From: Talinum fruticosum | Taxonomy: Eukaryota > Streptophyta > Magnoliopsida > Caryophyllales > Talinaceae | Length of the DNA stretch: 64,000 nt | Assembly (NCBI GenBank): GCA_021018815.1 | Contig: JAITYX010000034.1 | Location: forward strand, 1,426,001 to 1,490,000 | Direction: 5' to 3' | Shown here: piece after piece, positions 10,260 to 22,461 of the stretch | Position numbering within the stretch: position 1 is the first letter of the stretch | How the letters are laid out: each line of letters begins with the position of its first letter | The notes under the pieces: model-generated | The model's database searches: none | The model's input: the letters and a program-made list of their open reading frames with translations, nothing else | Told to the model about the DNA's origin: nothing | Position numbers and translations under genes: made by a program

Positions 10260-11743
10260 TCATCGTCTTCTCTTGAATCCACCTCCACTACATTGTCTTC
10301 TCCTTCCTCTTCTTCTTTTACTCTTGGACATTGATCCTTAATTTAGAAAAGTTAGCTGCCACCCCATTGAGTTCTTGATCCTCGTCATCTACATCATCAA
10401 ATATTTATTACAAGATATAGAAAAATATATGTGAAGATTGAAAAAGAAAAACGTGAAACTTACCATCTTCCACATGTAATCCAAACACCCAACTCCAAGT
10501 AGTCACTAGCACTTCCGCATTTTCGGGCTTGAGAGAAGCTCTCCACTTAGTTATCATTCTATCACCCATACTAAAACATGACTCACAAGTTATAGTTGTG
10601 ATTGGAATACACAATATATCTCTTGTTGTACTATTCAAGGAAGGTAAACAGTTAGAATTTTCTTTCCACAAATACAAAATATCCAAGTCTCGTAGTATAA
10701 TCTAATCTATATTCATCCAAGTACTTATCCAATTTTGAAGTTCTACAACTAGTAACTACAATGTGATCAAAGAAAGAAAATCCCTACACAAAAGGACAAT
10801 ATCTTTTACAAATTCAAAATAATAATGATGTATTTGAAGACTCAAAGCAATTTCCTTAAAAGCACTTTGATAAGGCAATGCTCTAATTAAACATCTTATA
10901 GGTGGAGTTCCACCTAGTTGGACAATCCAACCATAAACCCCTAAGAGTATGTATTTCAAGACTCAAAGCATTTTCCTTAAATCTTAATCTCCTAGCCTTA
11001 AAACCAGTCACGTATTTTGTCAAGTCCTTCACCATGTTTATTCCCACATCAATCAACTTCAAGCCTTCTTTAACAATCAAATTTAATACATGAGCACCAC
11101 ATCAAATATGAAAAAATCAACACCATAAGGCAATCTAGCATACACATTAAGAGTATCACACAGACAAATCTTGCATGTTGTCGTTTGCCTAGCATTATCT
11201 AATGTGATGGCAAAGACTTTCTTGTGAATCTTCAACTCCTTAAGAAAATCATGAAGCTTATCATGTAAGGCATTTGCATTATGAGGAAGCAGCATGTGAC
11301 AAAAGTTTATAATTTTAGCATGTAAATTCCAATCGACATTAATATAATGAGCTATTAGGGAAAGACGCACATGACCCACACAAGAAATCCACAAGTCACT
11401 CATCAAATAGATTCTTCTAGAAAGTTGGCTCAATGACTTCATAAGCCTTTGTTTTTCACGCTTATGAATCTTTAGACAATGGTTTTTAGCCATGTTCCTA
11501 GAAATTGGAAGACAATCCTCATTCAAATAAACATCAATTTGTCCTATTTTCCGCATATTGTGCAAATGTATATGTATAACCATGTCTAATTATGGCTAAT
11601 GCAACCAACTCTTTATATGCAAATCGCTTCGAATTGCTTTCTTAATTTCCCATCTTTAGCCATCATCACTTGACCCATATTACTACTCACACGAGCACTA
11701 CAAGTATTAGTATGACGTCTAAAATTAGACGTAGCCTCCGTTG
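10260..11743 (-). pseudogene. hAT (Ac/ricesleeper-type) transposase, 3' part
   Basis: Reading the minus strand: a BED zinc-finger tail (TSNFRRHTNTC, 11,700-11,732); then a block with LMSDLWISCVGHVRLSLIAHYI and FAITLDNARQ, the region around the second catalytic Asp; then VKEGLKLID, WLDCPTRWNSTY; and finally the C-terminal dimerisation domain (10,447-10,686) with LNSTTRDILCIPITTI, ESCFSMGDRM and an LKPENAEVL helix. An acidic tail (DDEDQELNG) follows near 10,370. Frameshifts and stops separate the blocks, and a similar piece (FKEIALSLQIHH and FKENALSLEIHT) occurs twice about 120 bp apart. The 5' part of the gene seems to be at 49,778-50,640, beyond the inserted Sire-1. Confidence 0.85.
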
Positions 11744-11748
11744 TAGTA

Positions 11749-13180
11749 TGAAGGTTTTCTCTTGGAGAGGTTAAGTCACGCTAAAGGGGGTGACTAGGGT
11801 GATGGAAAATTTTTGAGAAAAATCAAACTCTTTTGCACGGAATAGAGAAAAACAAATTTTGAGTCTAGATTGGACTCGGAAAGTTAAACACTAAGAAATA
11901 CGTGGAAACCCTCCTAAGGCGTGAAAACCACGGACAAAGCTAATTCAAGCACCAAGTCAAATGCACTAATTGAATCCTCAATTACAAAGGACTAACTCTA
12001 ACCGAATTGCTCCATTAGACAATTCCTTTACAAGTTTTTCCTAAACTAAAAAATTTTCTTATCTAATCTAGTACTTCCTGATCGAGATAACTTTTACGAG
12101 TTAGGGACAACCGAGCTAAGTTAGCCCCTACAGCTCGATCAAGGGACTTAGAAAGAAAGTAAAGAGTAGAAGTGATTACAAGACTCTCTTCATAACTCGG
12201 AAAATAAGAAAATACAGTTTTGGAGTTGTAAGTCGAAGATAGAGTAAGAATGCACTAAGTAAGTGCTAAGCAATGTGTTCAAAAATCTTCAAGTCTTGTG
12301 GAGTGGCTTCTATTTATAAGCACCAAGGCACGATAACCATTGAGACTCGTTCGGACTCGGTGAGTTTCATTAGCCATTGTAATAGACTAGTTTGAGTCAC
12401 TCGTGAAAAGATCCGTTGATATGTGAACGTTGTGTAACGGTTCTTGGCTCCAAAAGTAGTCCAACCCACTGGTGGTGATTGAAATATCGGGTGGAAACAA
12501 CCGTTAGACTCAAAGTTATAATTTTTCAATTTTGGAAACAAACAACCCCGACATGGTGTCTAAGCCTTGTTCGAAATGGTTAATCTCTGTCTACTGGTGT
12601 TTAACAACTAGAAATCAATTGTTTTTGTAATTCAAAAAAGCTTAGGCTTTTTTCAACAACCTATAAAAGTAAAACAAAATGGTACTCAAAGTATAAAAAT
12701 ATTTTGGTGCAAGATTAGGCACAAATAATAATTAAATCGGAGAAATTAAGCACTTAATTATCTTCGATCTAAAAGAGTGGAATTTTCCGAGTCTAATATC
12801 CATTAGATTCAAATTTCATCTTGAGTCAATCCTTAAAATGATCAAGTTAAAGAGAATAAGATATCAAGATGCATAAACTTGATTAAGCAAATAATTCTCC
12901 ATAGTTAAACCGACTTAGAAATTAGAATTAACGCAGTAATTCATTTTTTCTTATAACATAAAGTCGGTGCTCAAGAATAAAAGTGTTAGAGAGATTATTT
13001 ACTCATGCGATAGTTCTAAGTTGTGTATGAGTGGGTCGAAACACAGCTTAAGAATGTTATGCTAAAAGACTGGTTTCGAGTGGGTCGAACAGGATGAAAA
13101 CTTAGATAATGGTTTCTATAAAGCTCGAATGACTTAGAATCAAAACTCAAGAGAGATATAGAGTTATACCCGAGTCTTCA
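11749..13180 (-). repeat. 3' LTR of Sire-1
   Basis: On the minus strand it starts TGAAGACTCGGGTATAACTC at 13,180 and ends AGAAAACCTTCA at 11,749. It aligns along its length with 48,337-49,772. A TATA-like element (TATAAATAG, minus strand) is at 12,310-12,318. TAGTA at 11,744-11,748 is the target duplication. Confidence 0.92.
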
Positions 13181-13193
13181 ATCTCCCCTTTTG
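13181..13193 (-). other. Polypurine tract of Sire-1
   Basis: The minus strand reads AAAAGGGGAGAT directly before the TGAAG start of the 3' LTR, the position of the plus-strand primer in LTR retrotransposons. Confidence 0.8.
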
Positions 13194-13689
13194 ATGAAAG
13201 ACATTCCATACTTAAGATAGAACCTTGTCGGTTCAAAGAGTTAAGTTTTCATAATGAATTGATCGGAGCATAAAAGAATCGATCGAGCAAAAAAAGATTT
13301 ATATAAGTTCAGACTTAGATCAAAGCATAATTTAGAACATGTTTCTTGAAGTAATCGGACCAAAGATGTAAAAGAGTTAAGTATCGAGCTATTAGAGCAA
13401 GAGAATATATAATTTAGAAATAGATACACTCAAAAAGAAATTTGCCTATTTCATTCATTGCAAGAAACATATATACACGAATTAAAAACAAAGTAAACTC
13501 GGAACAACAAAGGGAAACCCCCTAAACCAAACATCTAATTTTCTATCTTTTTTCTCCCCTATGCATTTTAGCAAAAACAACAAAAAAGAGGGAGGAAAGA
13601 GCAAGTGATTACGTAAGATGTTGGATAAAAATAAAATAAACCAAAAAAATGAAATCCGAGTTTGAAAAATCAAGAGGGAGGGGCGATCT

Positions 13690-15253
13690 GTCTCAAAGAT
13701 GAAGAGCGAGTTGTGTGCCTACGCCTATAAGCTTGAGTTGAAGTAGCTGGATGAGGTGGCTACGGAATGGGTACATTCGGAAGTGGAGAAATCCCGGTTC
13801 CGTGAACCAAAGGCATATCATCCGCTTCTCCTTCTTCTTCTTCCTCAAAGACTGTCGCCGGCTGTAATTCCGAGGCGAGGGCTTTGGATTGACCAGCTGT
13901 GACAGCCTCTTCCGAGGCACTCCGAGTGTGATATGAGGAGATCACCTCGGGTTCTTTGTTGCCTTGGTCCTCGAGTCGAGCGAGCTTCTTCCTCTTTTTT
14001 TTTTCTTCTTCGCTTCTCCTCCTTCGACTTCTCCCTCTTCTACTTCTTCCGATTTGGACTTAGCTGGACTCGGAGGACTCCTTTGATGTTTCGGATGATT
14101 TTGAGTCCTCAACTACCTTAGACCTTTTCTCTTGGAGGCATTAAATGTGATCACGTTGTTGCTTGATCACCTCTTTGAGCTTAGAGATTAGTTTCGACTC
14201 TCTTTGAGGTGAGTCCGAGCCCGGCTTTGCATCGTGGACGAGTTGGGATGAAAGCCTTGAAGGACGTTTGAGTTGTTTGTAAGTCTAGGACCATAAAAGC
14301 GAACTTGTTTGGCCACTTTTTCAAGAAGCTCAATAGAGGGAGTAGGTAGAGAAGTAGAAGGTCCAATAGGTAGGAGTGGGATATCTAGAGTTGTCTAAGT
14401 CTAAGGTGAAGGTAAGTTAGACGAATGAATCCAGACACTAGGTTTAACTTCTTGGTATCCCAGCACCCATAAGCTCACTCCTACTAAGGCAAATAGCGGG
14501 TTCCAAGAAATCGTTTAGGTTAGAAGGGAGAGGGACTTGGAATTGATTGAAAACAAGCACTCGAAATGCTCCAAAAGGATATGGAGCCGACTTCTTAGAG
14601 TTAATAAGCACAATTGTCATCTCGCTCTAGAATGAAAGGAAAAAGGTCTACTTCGTAGCCCTCGAGAATGTCATAGAGAACCTTGAGAACTTTGGAGTTG
14701 GGTTTCTCCTTTGACGAGTGATGAGAGAGGAAAGTTCTCATCGAAGAAAACAAAGAAGCCTAGCTTCGACTTCATTTGAGTCATTGAAAAATTCTTTCTA
14801 GACCGAGGAGGCTCTTTAGCATATATGTCAAAGAAATCATCAGCGATTTTATTAAACGGAACAAGATTAGAGTTGAGAAAGAGAATCTTCACGTTGAAAA
14901 GTTTGTGAAGTAAGCCAAGTTTGATGTGAACAGTCTTCCCTTGGACGAGAGAAATGATAATGCCCTTGTTCGCAATCAAGTGAGTATAGAACTCAAACAC
15001 AAGGTATGGGTAGATGTACTCACGTAAACACATATAGTTATACACACCGGTTTTGGCGATGTGTTTCAACTAGGAAAAGGATGTTCTAGGGAAAAATTTG
15101 TCATCCGTAATGAAGTGTTGGGCGACAAAGTGTTTTAGTGCTTCTAATGCGAGCTCTTTCCCTTTTCCTTACGAGGCCTCGAGCATGAGTGGATTTGGTT
15201 CCGGCCTTCTTGGTGGCCAAATCTCCTTCCCGAGCAGCTCCTCTATTAGCCAT
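13690..15253 (-). pseudogene. Extra ORF downstream of pol (Sirevirus env-like / plant transposon-protein type), degenerate
   Basis: A separate ATG at 15,253 begins MANRGAAREGDLATKKAG on the minus strand. After an internal stop near 15,070 comes a hydrophobic, structured-looking block (CLREYIYPYLVFEFY, KTVHIKLGLLHKLFNVKI, MKSKLGFFVFFDENF) that resembles the domain annotated as putative plant transposon protein in extra ORFs of plant retrotransposons. The 3' third is charged: a Lys/Arg run near 14,000 (KKKRKK), then a Glu-rich run (FEEEEEGEADD). Its place between RNase H and the 3' LTR is where Sireviruses carry the env-like ORF. I see no clear signal peptide or membrane anchor, so an envelope role is not supported here. 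Function unknown. Confidence 0.6.
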
Positions 15254-15829
15254 GGTTAGATAGTTTAGAGTGATTTGAGAGAAACAAGAGAAAGAGTAGA
15301 GAATAGAGAAGATTGAGAATCGAGAGAGAAAGTGAACATGAGTGAGCTAGAGAATTTCGAGAGCAATGAGAGCGAGAAAGCAAGCAATAATTAGGTAAAG
15401 TAGAGAAAAGAAAGTGAAGCGGTGCTATTTATAGTAGAAAAGGCTTCCAACCGGCTTTTGACTCATCCGCCAAGCAACGGTTCCTAGACTGTTGTGTCTC
15501 TCTATGCAAGTAATGGTTAGTTTCTCCAACAGTTTTCTTCCAACGCCTAGTTTCTGCCGACTCTTCGCGTGACGAGAGAGAGAGAAGAAAGAGTTTTCGA
15601 AAACATTTATGAGATTATCCATTTATCTAGAGATGGCCTCGTAATTTTGATGTCCATTTTGCTCTAATCCGAGTCCGACTCGATAAGGTGTTTGAGGACT
15701 CGGAATACTCGGAAAATTTATAACTCATATCTTAGTATTATTCTAAGTTAATCGATCCATTTGTTATCTACTCAAGGCATATAACACTCAATCATAAAAG
15801 AATAATTCATGCAATAAATCACATAATGA
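15254..15829 (-). other. Spacer between RNase H and extra ORF of Sire-1
   Basis: This is purine-rich on the plus strand around 15,280-15,420, with many GAGA and AGAG steps, so it is pyrimidine-rich in the sense of the element. It probably contains the leader of the extra ORF. No gene is recognised. Confidence 0.45.
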
Positions 15830-16457
15830 TGCGTTAATCATGTCAAGTTCATTCCTAATGAAGCAAAACCGATCTTTACTCAAAGGCTTAGTGAAAATAT
15901 CAGCTAACCGAAATTTCATAGGAATAAACTCAAGTTCAATATCACCTTTCTCGTAATGATCTCTCGGACAATGATATCCGACCTTAATATGCTTTGTCTT
16001 TGAATGCTAAACCGAATTCTTAGTGATGTTGATCGCACTTTGATTGTCACGCTTGATTGCGATTGATGTGGATGATAATCTAAGATCCTTCAAGTGTTGC
16101 TTGATCCAGAGAATCTTAGCACGAGCAAGCTCCTGGTGCAATGTACTCAAGCATCGGCAGTTGATAGAGCAACTAAGTTATGCTTCTTTGAGTGCCAAGA
16201 GATGAGGGATTGCCTCGTAAATTGGCTTGCTCTTGATGTGCTCTTTTCTATCAACCTTGTATCCAAGCACAGTCAAGCATCCGAGTATCCAGTTAGGGTC
16301 GGCTTTGAGTCCTTTGAAAACCATAGACTAAGATTCTAAGTCCCTCCAAGATATCTAAAAATTCTCTTCACCGCAGATGAGATGTGATTCCTTAGGATTA
16401 ACTTGAAATATTGCATAAAGGCCGACAGAGTGAACATGATATCCGGCCTACTAGATA
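15830..16457 (-). pseudogene. Ty1/copia RNase H end of pol (Sire-1)
   Basis: The minus strand begins with the RPDIMF motif at the RT/RNase H border, right at the CACTA-1 insertion point. It ends at about 15,840 with the typical copia close ADIFTKPLSK followed by RFCFIRNELDM. Between them are recognisable but frameshifted RNase H pieces (for example PMLEYIA, corresponding to AEAEYIA). It joins the RT at 28,181 once CACTA-1 is discounted. Confidence 0.82.
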
Positions 16458-18949
16458 GACTACTAGAAAAAGGGTTCTAACGACGAATAAATTGGTCGTT
16501 AAAAGTACATTTTATCGTCGTTAAAGTGATTAACGACCAAAAAATTTTGGTCGTCGATCGTCGTTAGTGGTTCCCTCTTTAATACTTTTAACGATGACTT
16601 TAAAATTTTCATCGTCGTTTAAAATAACGATGAAACAAGATGTCGTAATTAGTTGATTGAATAACGATGAACTACATATCATTAACGACAAAAATTTTCA
16701 GTCAGTAGATTTAAAGAAACCATAAATAAAAAAATCAAAATCATGATCATTAACAACCAATTTGGTTCATCGTTATTTCTTTAACGATTAACATTTTCAT
16801 CATTAATAGTATTGTGGATAACCTAAATATATAATTTTGCCAATTATCTTTAAAATAATGTAATAAACTGTTGATCACTAATATATAGTAACAACAAAAT
16901 CGAATTGATATCACTACTAGAAAAAGGCTTCTAACGACGAATAAATTGATCGTTAAAAGTACATTTTATCGTCGTTAAAAGTGATTAACGACCAAAAAAT
17001 TTTGGTCGTCGATCGTCGTTAGTGCTTCCCTCGTTAATACTTTTAACGACGACTTTAAAATTTTCGTCGTTACTTAAAATAACGATGAAACAAGATGTCG
17101 TCGTAATTAGTTGATTTAATAACGATGAACTACATATCATTAACGACAAAATTTTTCGTCGTACATTTAAAAGAACCATAAATACAAAAATTAAAATCAT
17201 GATTATTAACGACCAATTTGGTTCATCGTTATTTCTTTAACGATTAGCATTTTCATCGTTAATAATATTATAGATAACCTAAATATATAATTTTGCTAAT
17301 TATCTTTAAAATAATGTAATAAACTATTGATCACTAATATATAGTAACAACAAACTCGAATTGATATGTATTAATTTCTTTGAATACCACTGGTCCGCGA
17401 ATACACAATATAAAACATAACCTAATATCAAAAGCATCCTAAAACACATAATCTAAAAAACAATCGAGGAAACTAGAAGTTCTCATAGTAATTGATATCC
17501 TGGTACAAGCAATATTAACTAAAAACTAAAAAAATAAAGAAGTCCTCCAAATGATTCGAAGTATAAATCTTCATCAACTACTCATAAAAGGTAAGGAAAG
17601 AGTTGGAACTTGAATGAACAGTCCACATCTCCAAACAAGTTCACATCTCGTAAAAAATAGAGAATTATTAGAACTTTTACAAAATTGCAAAAGTATTCAA
17701 CTTCTATCAAATTCCCATTGTTTCAACAAATACATAGTATCATAACGTAAACAAACAAGATGTCATATATTAACTCGTTTACCATTGAACATCAGCTCAA
17801 GTAACAAGAAGTTCATCTCCGAGTGTCTATTAATGAGGCAGCTCGTCATTTCAACAAGACCACACCATCGCATCAATATAGCCAAGCTTCTTCAAAACTC
17901 GAGAATGATTTTTGAGCTCATCACAAAATTTTTGAAGCTGCACAAATTCCAGCTTGGAAACAGACTTATCCATCTCGGATCTAAAGTGTTTTAATATCAT
18001 ACGCATCGCAAAAGAACAAATTGTCGACAACAAGGCCTCCGTAAACACAACTTTATAGGAGTCATGCACATTTAACACCGGAATTTTCAAATTGCTTCAA
18101 TATAAGCCACAACATTACAGCTTCAAAAACTCAAAGACCTATAGACGACTCTTTAAAAAACTAGAAAACGAAAGGCACTCATACCCAAAAAAGTTCATCG
18201 GACTCTTATAATTGTTTAAATATAAATCCAAGCACCACAGTTTCAAAAGCTCCAAAATCTAATAATCTATGGTAAAGATCTTCATATGTGGAAAACGGAA
18301 CGTAAATAATTGATCAATTTCCCCATGAGCGAGGTTACTTAAGATGCACGATGATATCCACATACACGGTATGGGTGCAACACTCCCCACCCCAAGAAAA
18401 AGAGGGGAGCATACTACCGATGCAAACACCTGCACAAGAAGTAATGACAACTTCTCCATGATTAGGTAGCAAATAGAATACTTCTATGTCTCCCAATCAA
18501 GAAGTGAGTAAAATAATGCTCGGTATATTCAACTAGCTACTTTAACAAAACCAAATTATAGTACCCGAGACTCACGCATCTTTCACTTCAACTGTTGAAT
18601 TTCATGGTTGACCTCCGCTTTTCTTTGGAAACATTTGACTTGATGCACATCTTGCGTCTCGCAAAGTATGATGATCATAACATAAGGAGGGAAGTATGGG
18701 CCAGTCCAATGTACAAATATTTCAAACAAAAAAATCACGGGTAGCTTAATGTTTCAATGAGACGAACCTTATGCACTGGATGGGAAAATAACTTCTCTCA
18801 AGCTCCTCAATTTGACTCGACGAGATCAACAATTTCCTTTTCTTCAATGTTCATATCCTGAAAAGTGAAGACCATATGAGTAATGATATTTTCTAATAAC
18901 AAAGCTGAAAAATCGTTTTCACAGCTTTTCTACAATAATTATAGGAGTC

Positions 18950-19240
18950 CTAACTACATGGCATTTTGTGCATGATGAATTCCCGGCATATAACAATGGA
19001 GGAACCCCCTCTCTTTTCGAAATCAATGCTCCCAAAACCGCCACCTTACCACAGTAGTGTCCGATATATCATCCCAATGTCCAAAGGCCGGATACATGTA
19101 TTGAACCGCTTAGCCAATATTAGAGGAGAAGAGCCGAGGGCCACCTTGAATGCTTCTTTTGCATTAGGCCACCATTGCTCAGCGCACGAGTAGTTTATGC
19201 CAAGGCCAATACTTAGTCCTCTCAATAAGTACACAGTGTG
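18950..19240 (-). pseudogene. Unrecognised protein fragment carried by CACTA-2
   Basis: On the minus strand, 19,234-19,046 reads a protein-like segment with varied composition (GLSIGLGINYSCAEQWWPNA, then KEAFKVALGSS) that continues past one stop into GGGFGSIDFEKRGG. Its composition is unlike the AT-rich noise around it and suggests a decayed exon, either captured host DNA or transposon coding sequence. I do not recognise the family. Confidence 0.35.
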
Positions 19241-21289
19241 AAGAACAGAAAACAGTTCTTCGAGAAAAGCCTAAGAGATAGAAGCAGTAGAACTTAGGAA
19301 AAATGGAGGGAAAAAGAAAGTGATTTTGATGATCGGTTCAAGTACCTTTACGGTTTAATTGCGGTGTTGTCGGCGAAAGGTAGCAGCATAGTCACTCCAT
19401 CACGTATTTTTGTGTCAAACTAAGTTGATGCTAGTCTTAGCATCTCCTTTTGTTCATTCTCACATTTAGCCTATCATTGCCTTATAATCTAGGTAGGGGT
19501 TCAAAGTGCAACAAACTTCTAAAGTGATGTGGCTTAAAGAATTATGAAAAATGATCTAACAGGTTTGAAAGAATTGAAGCAAGTAACTAAGCTTAAATGA
19601 CAATTAAGCCTCGTGTATATTGCAGGTCTAAATGTCTCAATTTGAGCTCCATTTGGACTACCTATAGTTTATTGTCAGGTGGCATTATTATAAAAAAACT
19701 ATTAAAGACAATCAAAAGCTCAAGCAAAGACGGATATTCACACAAGGGTCGGACTTGACAACCTCGAAGTATGATGAAGAGTCCAACTACCCCGAGTATT
19801 AAAACATAAAAGATTGATTTTCCCTTGTCCTTTATGAGAAAGCTAGAAATCACAAATTTCGGAAGAAACATCCAAGTCATGCCAACCTAAAGCTCTTAAT
19901 TGCTTTTGTAGGATCATTTTCAGCCATAGCATGCACTAGATTAGCATATCCAAGCTAGAGTTTGTCCGGCAGGTCTTTCGATCGCCCGTACTCCAGCAAG
20001 GCAACCTAAGTAATCAGCATTAATCCGAACAATGATTGTCGAGTAAATTCCTAATTTATCCTACTTTGAGTTGAGTTATCAATTAATTGATCCCGAAGAG
20101 GGGGCTTTATATCATCCAATGTCACTCGCAAAACTCTTAAGAAAGATTAAAACTTAAGGCGGGTTTCGGGGCATGGTCATGGCTAAATTTGACCTTATTC
20201 CCTGCTTTACATAGAATCCTCTCAACTACTTGTGTTGTGAATGCCAACAAAACCGACCATTTTTACAAGCACCTTTCCTATTGAAAGCTACCAACACTGC
20301 AAATGAATGCAGGCAACTCCGAGGGCCTAGAGGCTCCAACTCGTGTCATATCAAAGATATAATTTCAACATCCTTCGTAACCCCACCAATGATGAGATCA
20401 TAAACTATAAGTCGTCATCCAAGTCAACTGGAGTAGTGCCTTGAAAAACTAGAGTAGTGCCTTAAAATTGGATCAAAGGGGAAAGCAAACATAGAGAAGG
20501 ACCAATTTATTTATCAAAGCAAATAATTATACACAATCCAAACTTGGCATCCTGGGGCTGCCTCTTAACTAGAAACTACTAGTTAGGTTCAATGTTCGAC
20601 CACTTGAAATGAACATGCTCAAACCCTTGTATTTCAATTAATGATCAAAGGAGAAAGATGCATAAAAATCGAGGGAAGAATTGAATCAATTGATCAATAA
20701 ACAAGCAATATGATCACTAAGACACGAATTTCTCGCAAATTAAATCGTAAAGCAAACAGAAATTGGAGAGCAAAAACAGAACCCTAAAACTGTCATAGAG
20801 AGAGATGAACGAATTTCTCGCAAATTAAGGAAGAGAACATGCAAATTCGTGAACCCTAAAACAGAAATTGTAAAGCAAACGAATTTCTCGCAAATTCAAT
20901 GCAAATTAAAGAAATTCGCGAATGAAATCACACAGTCATAGAGAGAGATGAACGAACCCGATATTTGTCCGATTGAAAGTTGCAATGCTCGAGAGATACA
21001 GATACAATGCAACCAAAGAATACACCATTGCGATGAAGTTGAACATCGAATTTAACCTAACCCAACAGAGAATAAAAGATTCAACATAGATAACTCGGAA
21101 GCCCATATCCCCTTGACGAAGTAATCGAGGAAAGAAATCGCCAATGCCTAGACAGAGAAGAAGATATTCGCCGAAATTAAAAAGGCCCAAATTATCCATG
21201 GAACAAAATCAAAACCCTTACAAGTCGTGCTCGTCCCAAATTGAAAGTCAAAAGATAATTCCTAGTGCAAGAAATTTACACATCATCGG

Positions 21290-21725
21290 CCAATCAAATC
21301 GCACGAACGGATCCCCGAAATCGGGAGGAGAGAGAGAGCGAAAGGTGAGAGGACAAGAGCCGAGTGAGCGAGAGCGAGAGGTCGCCCGAGCGAACCTCCG
21401 ACCGGGAAGCTGCGCGAGAAGAAGAGGGAGAGCGATGACAATGGCGACGGCCGGGGAGAGGAGAGGAGTGAATGACTGCGATTGAGCGAGAGCAAGAGAT
21501 GACCAGGCGAGAGTTAGAGGTCGACCGAGCGAGCCTCCGACCGGGCAACCGAAAGAGAACAGAAGGCGACAGTGACGGAGATGGAGACCGGGACGGGGAC
21601 GGCGACGGCCAAGGGAGAGGAGTGGAAAGCCGAGCGTGGGAGTGGGGTGGAGGAGAGACCGCAGTGAGCCTCGACCGAGAGGCGACGCGAGACGAGAGGA
21701 GGGAGGAAGGGAGTTATTCATTAGA
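21290..21725 (-). other. CT-rich (minus strand), GC-high leader block of CACTA-2
   Basis: The plus strand is rich in GAGCGAGAG, CGACGG and GGAGACCG. Two similar units, each with CGAGCGAACCTCCGACCGGG or a close variant, start near 21,388 and 21,526. It lies about 230 bp inside the end that should be the 5' end. Open frames on both strands are low-complexity. Confidence 0.5.
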
Positions 21726-22461
21726 GTTGGTGAAAAGCAAACATTAATAATTAAATTTTTGAATCTTAATAGTATTAACGACCAACATATTAAAGTAACA
21801 ACGATGCACTATTTAATTCGTTGTGTAATGATAGTTATTTGATAAAATTAAACGACATAAAATTAATTTTGTCGTTATTAATAACTTTTAACGACCAATT
21901 ATATGAGTCATCGTTAAAGTATCGTCGTTAGAAGTCTAATTTCTAGTAGTGTATGTATTAATTCCTTTGAATACCAATGGTGCTGTGAATACACAATATA
22001 AAACATAACCTAATATCAAAAGTATCCTAAAACACATAATCTAAAAAACAATCGAGGAAACTAGAAGTTCTCATAGTAATTGATATCCGAGTGCAAGCAA
22101 TATTAACCAAAAACTAAAAACAAAAAATGAAATCCTCCAAATGATTTAGAAAGTGTAAATCTTCATCAACTACTCATAAAAGGTAAGGAAGTGTTAGAAC
22201 TTGAATGAGCAGTCCACATCTCCAAACAAGTCCGCATATGCAAAAAAATAGATAATTATTAGAACCTTTACAAAATTGCAAAAGTATTCAACTTCTTATC
22301 AAACAAACATATGTAACTCAAACAAACAACCACCGCTTGATGTTCGGAGCTACAATTGCATCATCGAGTGCATTGCATTACAATACATGTGTGTTGTATT
22401 GATATCAAAGATGCATAAATGTTTGAAAATGGTCCAACAAATTTTATCCATGGATGAAAGG

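Larger units (their letters stand above)
16912..21951 (-). mobile_element. CACTA-2: same-family CACTA nested inside CACTA-1
   Basis: It starts CACTACTAGAAAAAGG and ends CTAGTAGTG, with TAT on both sides (16,909-16,911 and 21,952-21,954), 5,040 bp. Its terminal 450 bp are nearly identical to those of CACTA-1, and the CACTA-1 sequence resumes at 21,952 exactly where expected (TGTATTAATT, then TTTGAATACCA). It has a purine-rich plus strand near 21,300-21,720 like its host. No full transposase is seen. Confidence 0.92.

Noticed and set aside
13690..15253. A genuine viral envelope gene in Sire-1
   Set aside because: No signal peptide, membrane anchor or fusion motif is visible; only the position matches the env-like ORFs of Sireviruses.
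16458..16911. Separate MITE with a second copy at 16,912
   Set aside because: The repeated ends are explained by CACTA-2 nested in CACTA-1, with matching TAT duplications and resumption at 21,952.
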